Assembly (NCBI GenBank): GCA_052386635.1
Contig: JBQTJY010000028.1
Span: forward strand, 1 to 22,215
DNA length: 22,215 bases
Direction: 5' to 3'
From: VHBM01 sp052386635
GTDB lineage: Archaea > Thermoproteota > Nitrososphaeria > Nitrososphaerales > Nitrosopumilaceae
The notes under the pieces are model-generated. The model worked only from the letters and a program-made list of their open reading frames with translations. It was not told the DNA's origin and did no database searches. Below, in pieces: positions 21,185 to 22,215 of this stretch; the first letter of the stretch is position 1, and each line of letters opens with the position of its first letter. Position numbers and translations under genes: made by a program.

Positions 21185-22000
21185 TTGAATATTTCAATTG
21201 CAATCCCAAATTCATCTCTAAGCGATGAATCAACGCAGCTAGACAAATCTCGCAAGATCTCCCTTATTGCACGGGCTTGCGCAATTTTTGAAATAGACAC
21301 AATCTATGTTTATCATGATGGTGAAAGCAAGTCTGAAACATCGCTTACTGTCACTCTATTGAAATATTTGGAAACCCCACAATATCTTCGCAGGCGACTT
21401 TATCCAAAACTTGATGAGCTAAGATATGCCGGTGTGATGGCGCCACTTAAAATTCCAAGCCACATGCCAATGATAGATCCTAAAAAAATTCAAAGCGGCG
21501 ATATCCGTGATGGCGTGGTATTTTTCATGAAAGGAAAAAAGTTTGTTGATGCAGGAATTGATTTTGCGATTCCATATTTTGGAAAGATGCAAAGTGGAGA
21601 CCGAGTCACAATCCAATTCAAAAAAGGATGCCCAGATTTTGAGATAAAAGAAATCACAAAAGAAAACATACCAAAGTATTGGGGATACAAAGTAAAAGAA
21701 AGGAAAAGCCTGTTCGAATTCTTGTCATCATGGAATGGAAACATCATACTGACTTCACGAAAAGGAAAGTCAATAACAGAAACATCACTAAAGAATTTCT
21801 TTGATCAAAAACCACTTCTTGTTGTTTTTGGTTCACCACAAAGAGGATTATATGATATCTTGGGTTCTAGCATAAAGAATATACAAAACTCAAAGATTCT
21901 AAACTTTTTTCCACAGCAGGCCACTGAAACAGTAAGACTAGAAGAAGCACTTCTTGGAACTTTGTCGATTCTTAACATCATGCGATTGGGTTATATTTAA
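21185..22000 (+). CDS. SPOUT-fold RNA methyltransferase (COG2106, C9orf114/SPOUT1-like)
   Basis: A 271-residue protein of the putative RNA methyltransferase family PF02598. It begins ISIAIPNSSLSDESTQLDKS. KISLIARACAIFEIDTIYVY is the characteristic SPOUT start. TPQYLRRRLYPKLDELRYAG and PLKIPSHMP are family signatures. An OB-like insert (GDRVTIQFKKG) follows. LLVVFGSPQRGLYDIL and FFPQQATETVRLEEALLGTL form the SAM-binding knot. The family is conserved in archaea and eukaryotes and is thought to modify ribosomal RNA or act at the ribosome. TTG start. It follows psmA, and an L3-like start lies ahead, the usual archaeal context. Confidence 0.88.
   Translation: MNISIAIPNSSLSDESTQLDKSRKISLIARACAIFEIDTIYVYHDGESKSETSLTVTLLKYLETPQYLRRRLYPKLDELRYAGVMAPLKIPSHMPMIDPKKIQSGDIRDGVVFFMKGKKFVDAGIDFAIPYFGKMQSGDRVTIQFKKGCPDFEIKEITKENIPKYWGYKVKERKSLFEFLSSWNGNIILTSRKGKSITETSLKNFFDQKPLLVVFGSPQRGLYDILGSSIKNIQNSKILNFFPQQATETVRLEEALLGTLSILNIMRLGYI
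21991..21999 (+). promoter_or_regulatory. TATA box overlapping the stop of the SPOUT gene
   Basis: TTATATTTA covers the last codons and the TAA of the SPOUT gene. It is centred 24-25 bases before the TTG at 22019, as for a leaderless transcript of the 36-residue peptide. Confidence 0.5.
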
Positions 22001-22018
22001 AATCAAAAAAGTTTGCTT

Positions 22019-22129
22019 TTGAAAAAACAAAAAAATTTTCTAATTTTGGCCGTTGCACTTGGAATAGCTGGTGTTGTGATCGGCGCAGTAACAATATTTT
22101 TCTCAATTAATGATATTTTGCAGCCGTAA
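22019..22129 (+). CDS. 36-residue single-helix membrane peptide
   Basis: TTG-started frame encoding MKKQKNFLILAVALGIAGVV and then IGAVTIFFSINDILQP. A basic start and an unbroken hydrophobic helix make a textbook small membrane protein. A TATA box (21991-21999) at leaderless spacing and a hairpin nine bases after the stop (22138-22157) frame it as its own transcription unit. Its role is unknown. A chance frame is possible at this length, but the signals on both sides argue against that. Confidence 0.6.
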   Translation: MKKQKNFLILAVALGIAGVVIGAVTIFFSINDILQP

Positions 22130-22137
22130 GATTTTTT

Positions 22138-22157
22138 ACAAAAAACCGATTTTTTGT
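22138..22157. terminator. AT-rich hairpin between the 36-aa peptide and the last promoter
   Basis: ACAAAAAA-CCGA-TTTTTTGT is a perfect eight-base-pair inverted repeat. The T-run on the + strand suits archaeal intrinsic termination, and it lies between a stop codon and a new promoter. Confidence 0.5.
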
Positions 22158-22174
22158 TGCAAAATTTTAGTACG

Positions 22175-22182
22175 TATATAAT
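22175..22182 (+). promoter_or_regulatory. TATA box at the right edge, probably for rpl3
   Basis: TATATAAT is the strongest TATA-like box in the window. It predicts a start near 22205, just before the ATG at 22210. Confidence 0.6.
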
Positions 22183-22209
22183 GGGGTTTGCGACTTTTTT
22201 CGTTTATCT

Positions 22210-22215
22210 ATGGGT
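22210..22215 (+). CDS. First two codons of a gene, probably ribosomal protein L3 (partial)
   Basis: ATG GGT closes the window behind a strong TATA box. Archaeal L3 often begins Met-Gly, and COG2106 SPOUT genes commonly precede the L3-L4-L23-L2 operon, so rpl3 is the expectation. Only two codons are visible, so this rests on context alone. Confidence 0.35.

Noticed and set aside
1..22215. CRISPR array, insertion sequence, tRNA, rRNA or prophage
   Set aside because: No regularly spaced long repeats, no transposase-like protein, no cloverleaf sequence and no phage structural gene could be found by reading.

Overview
The window looks like the chromosome of an AT-rich archaeon, most likely a Nitrososphaerota (Thaumarchaeota) of the Nitrosopumilus/Nitrosarchaeum type. 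I infer this from the gene content: an archaeal 20S proteasome alpha subunit, a PurP-type AICAR formyl ligase, an archaeal SPOUT methyltransferase apparently preceding ribosomal protein L3, a 'CFI-box' surface protein, DUF5654, DUF371 and roadblock-like small proteins. The signal layout agrees. Many genes start with TTG or GTG, and TATA-like boxes lie about 25 bases before the start codon, as expected for leaderless archaeal mRNAs. I see no tRNA, rRNA, CRISPR array, insertion sequence or phage gene. The assignment is by recognition only, without database search.

Layout. 1-1,200 holds a cut-off gene end, a membrane-anchored coiled-coil protein and a staphylococcal-nuclease-like protein that seems to lack its export signal. 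1,200-3,100 holds small membrane proteins, a PsbP-like/CFI-box surface protein and a 58-residue protein. 3,100-6,020 is an island of a cupin, a HAD phosphatase, an ATP-grasp ligase and a NodB-like deacetylase, probably for a small molecule or glycan that I cannot identify. 6,020-9,050 holds a small zinc-binding protein, a roadblock-like protein paired with a PIN-like protein, a cysteine-motif polytopic membrane protein, an anchored secreted-type protein and a bifunctional-nuclease-domain protein. 9,045-12,940 holds a PurP-family enzyme, UbiX, a SRPBCC protein and the Tat export pair tatC-tatA.

13,000-19,170 is a purine biosynthesis cluster (purS, purQ, purL, purF, purC). Between purF and purC sit a stand-alone Lrp/AsnC effector domain and a paralogue of the secreted-type protein at 8,110. 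Together PurS/PurQ/PurL make the FGAM synthase complex, PurF starts the pathway, PurC makes SAICAR, and the distant PurP-family enzyme would formylate AICAR. 19,465-22,215 holds an ArsR-like regulator, DUF371, the proteasome alpha subunit, the SPOUT methyltransferase, a 36-residue membrane peptide, and the promoter plus first two codons of what is probably rpl3.

The genome is very compact. Every convergent gene pair in the window overlaps at its stop codons, and several predicted TATA boxes lie on the stop codon of the preceding gene.
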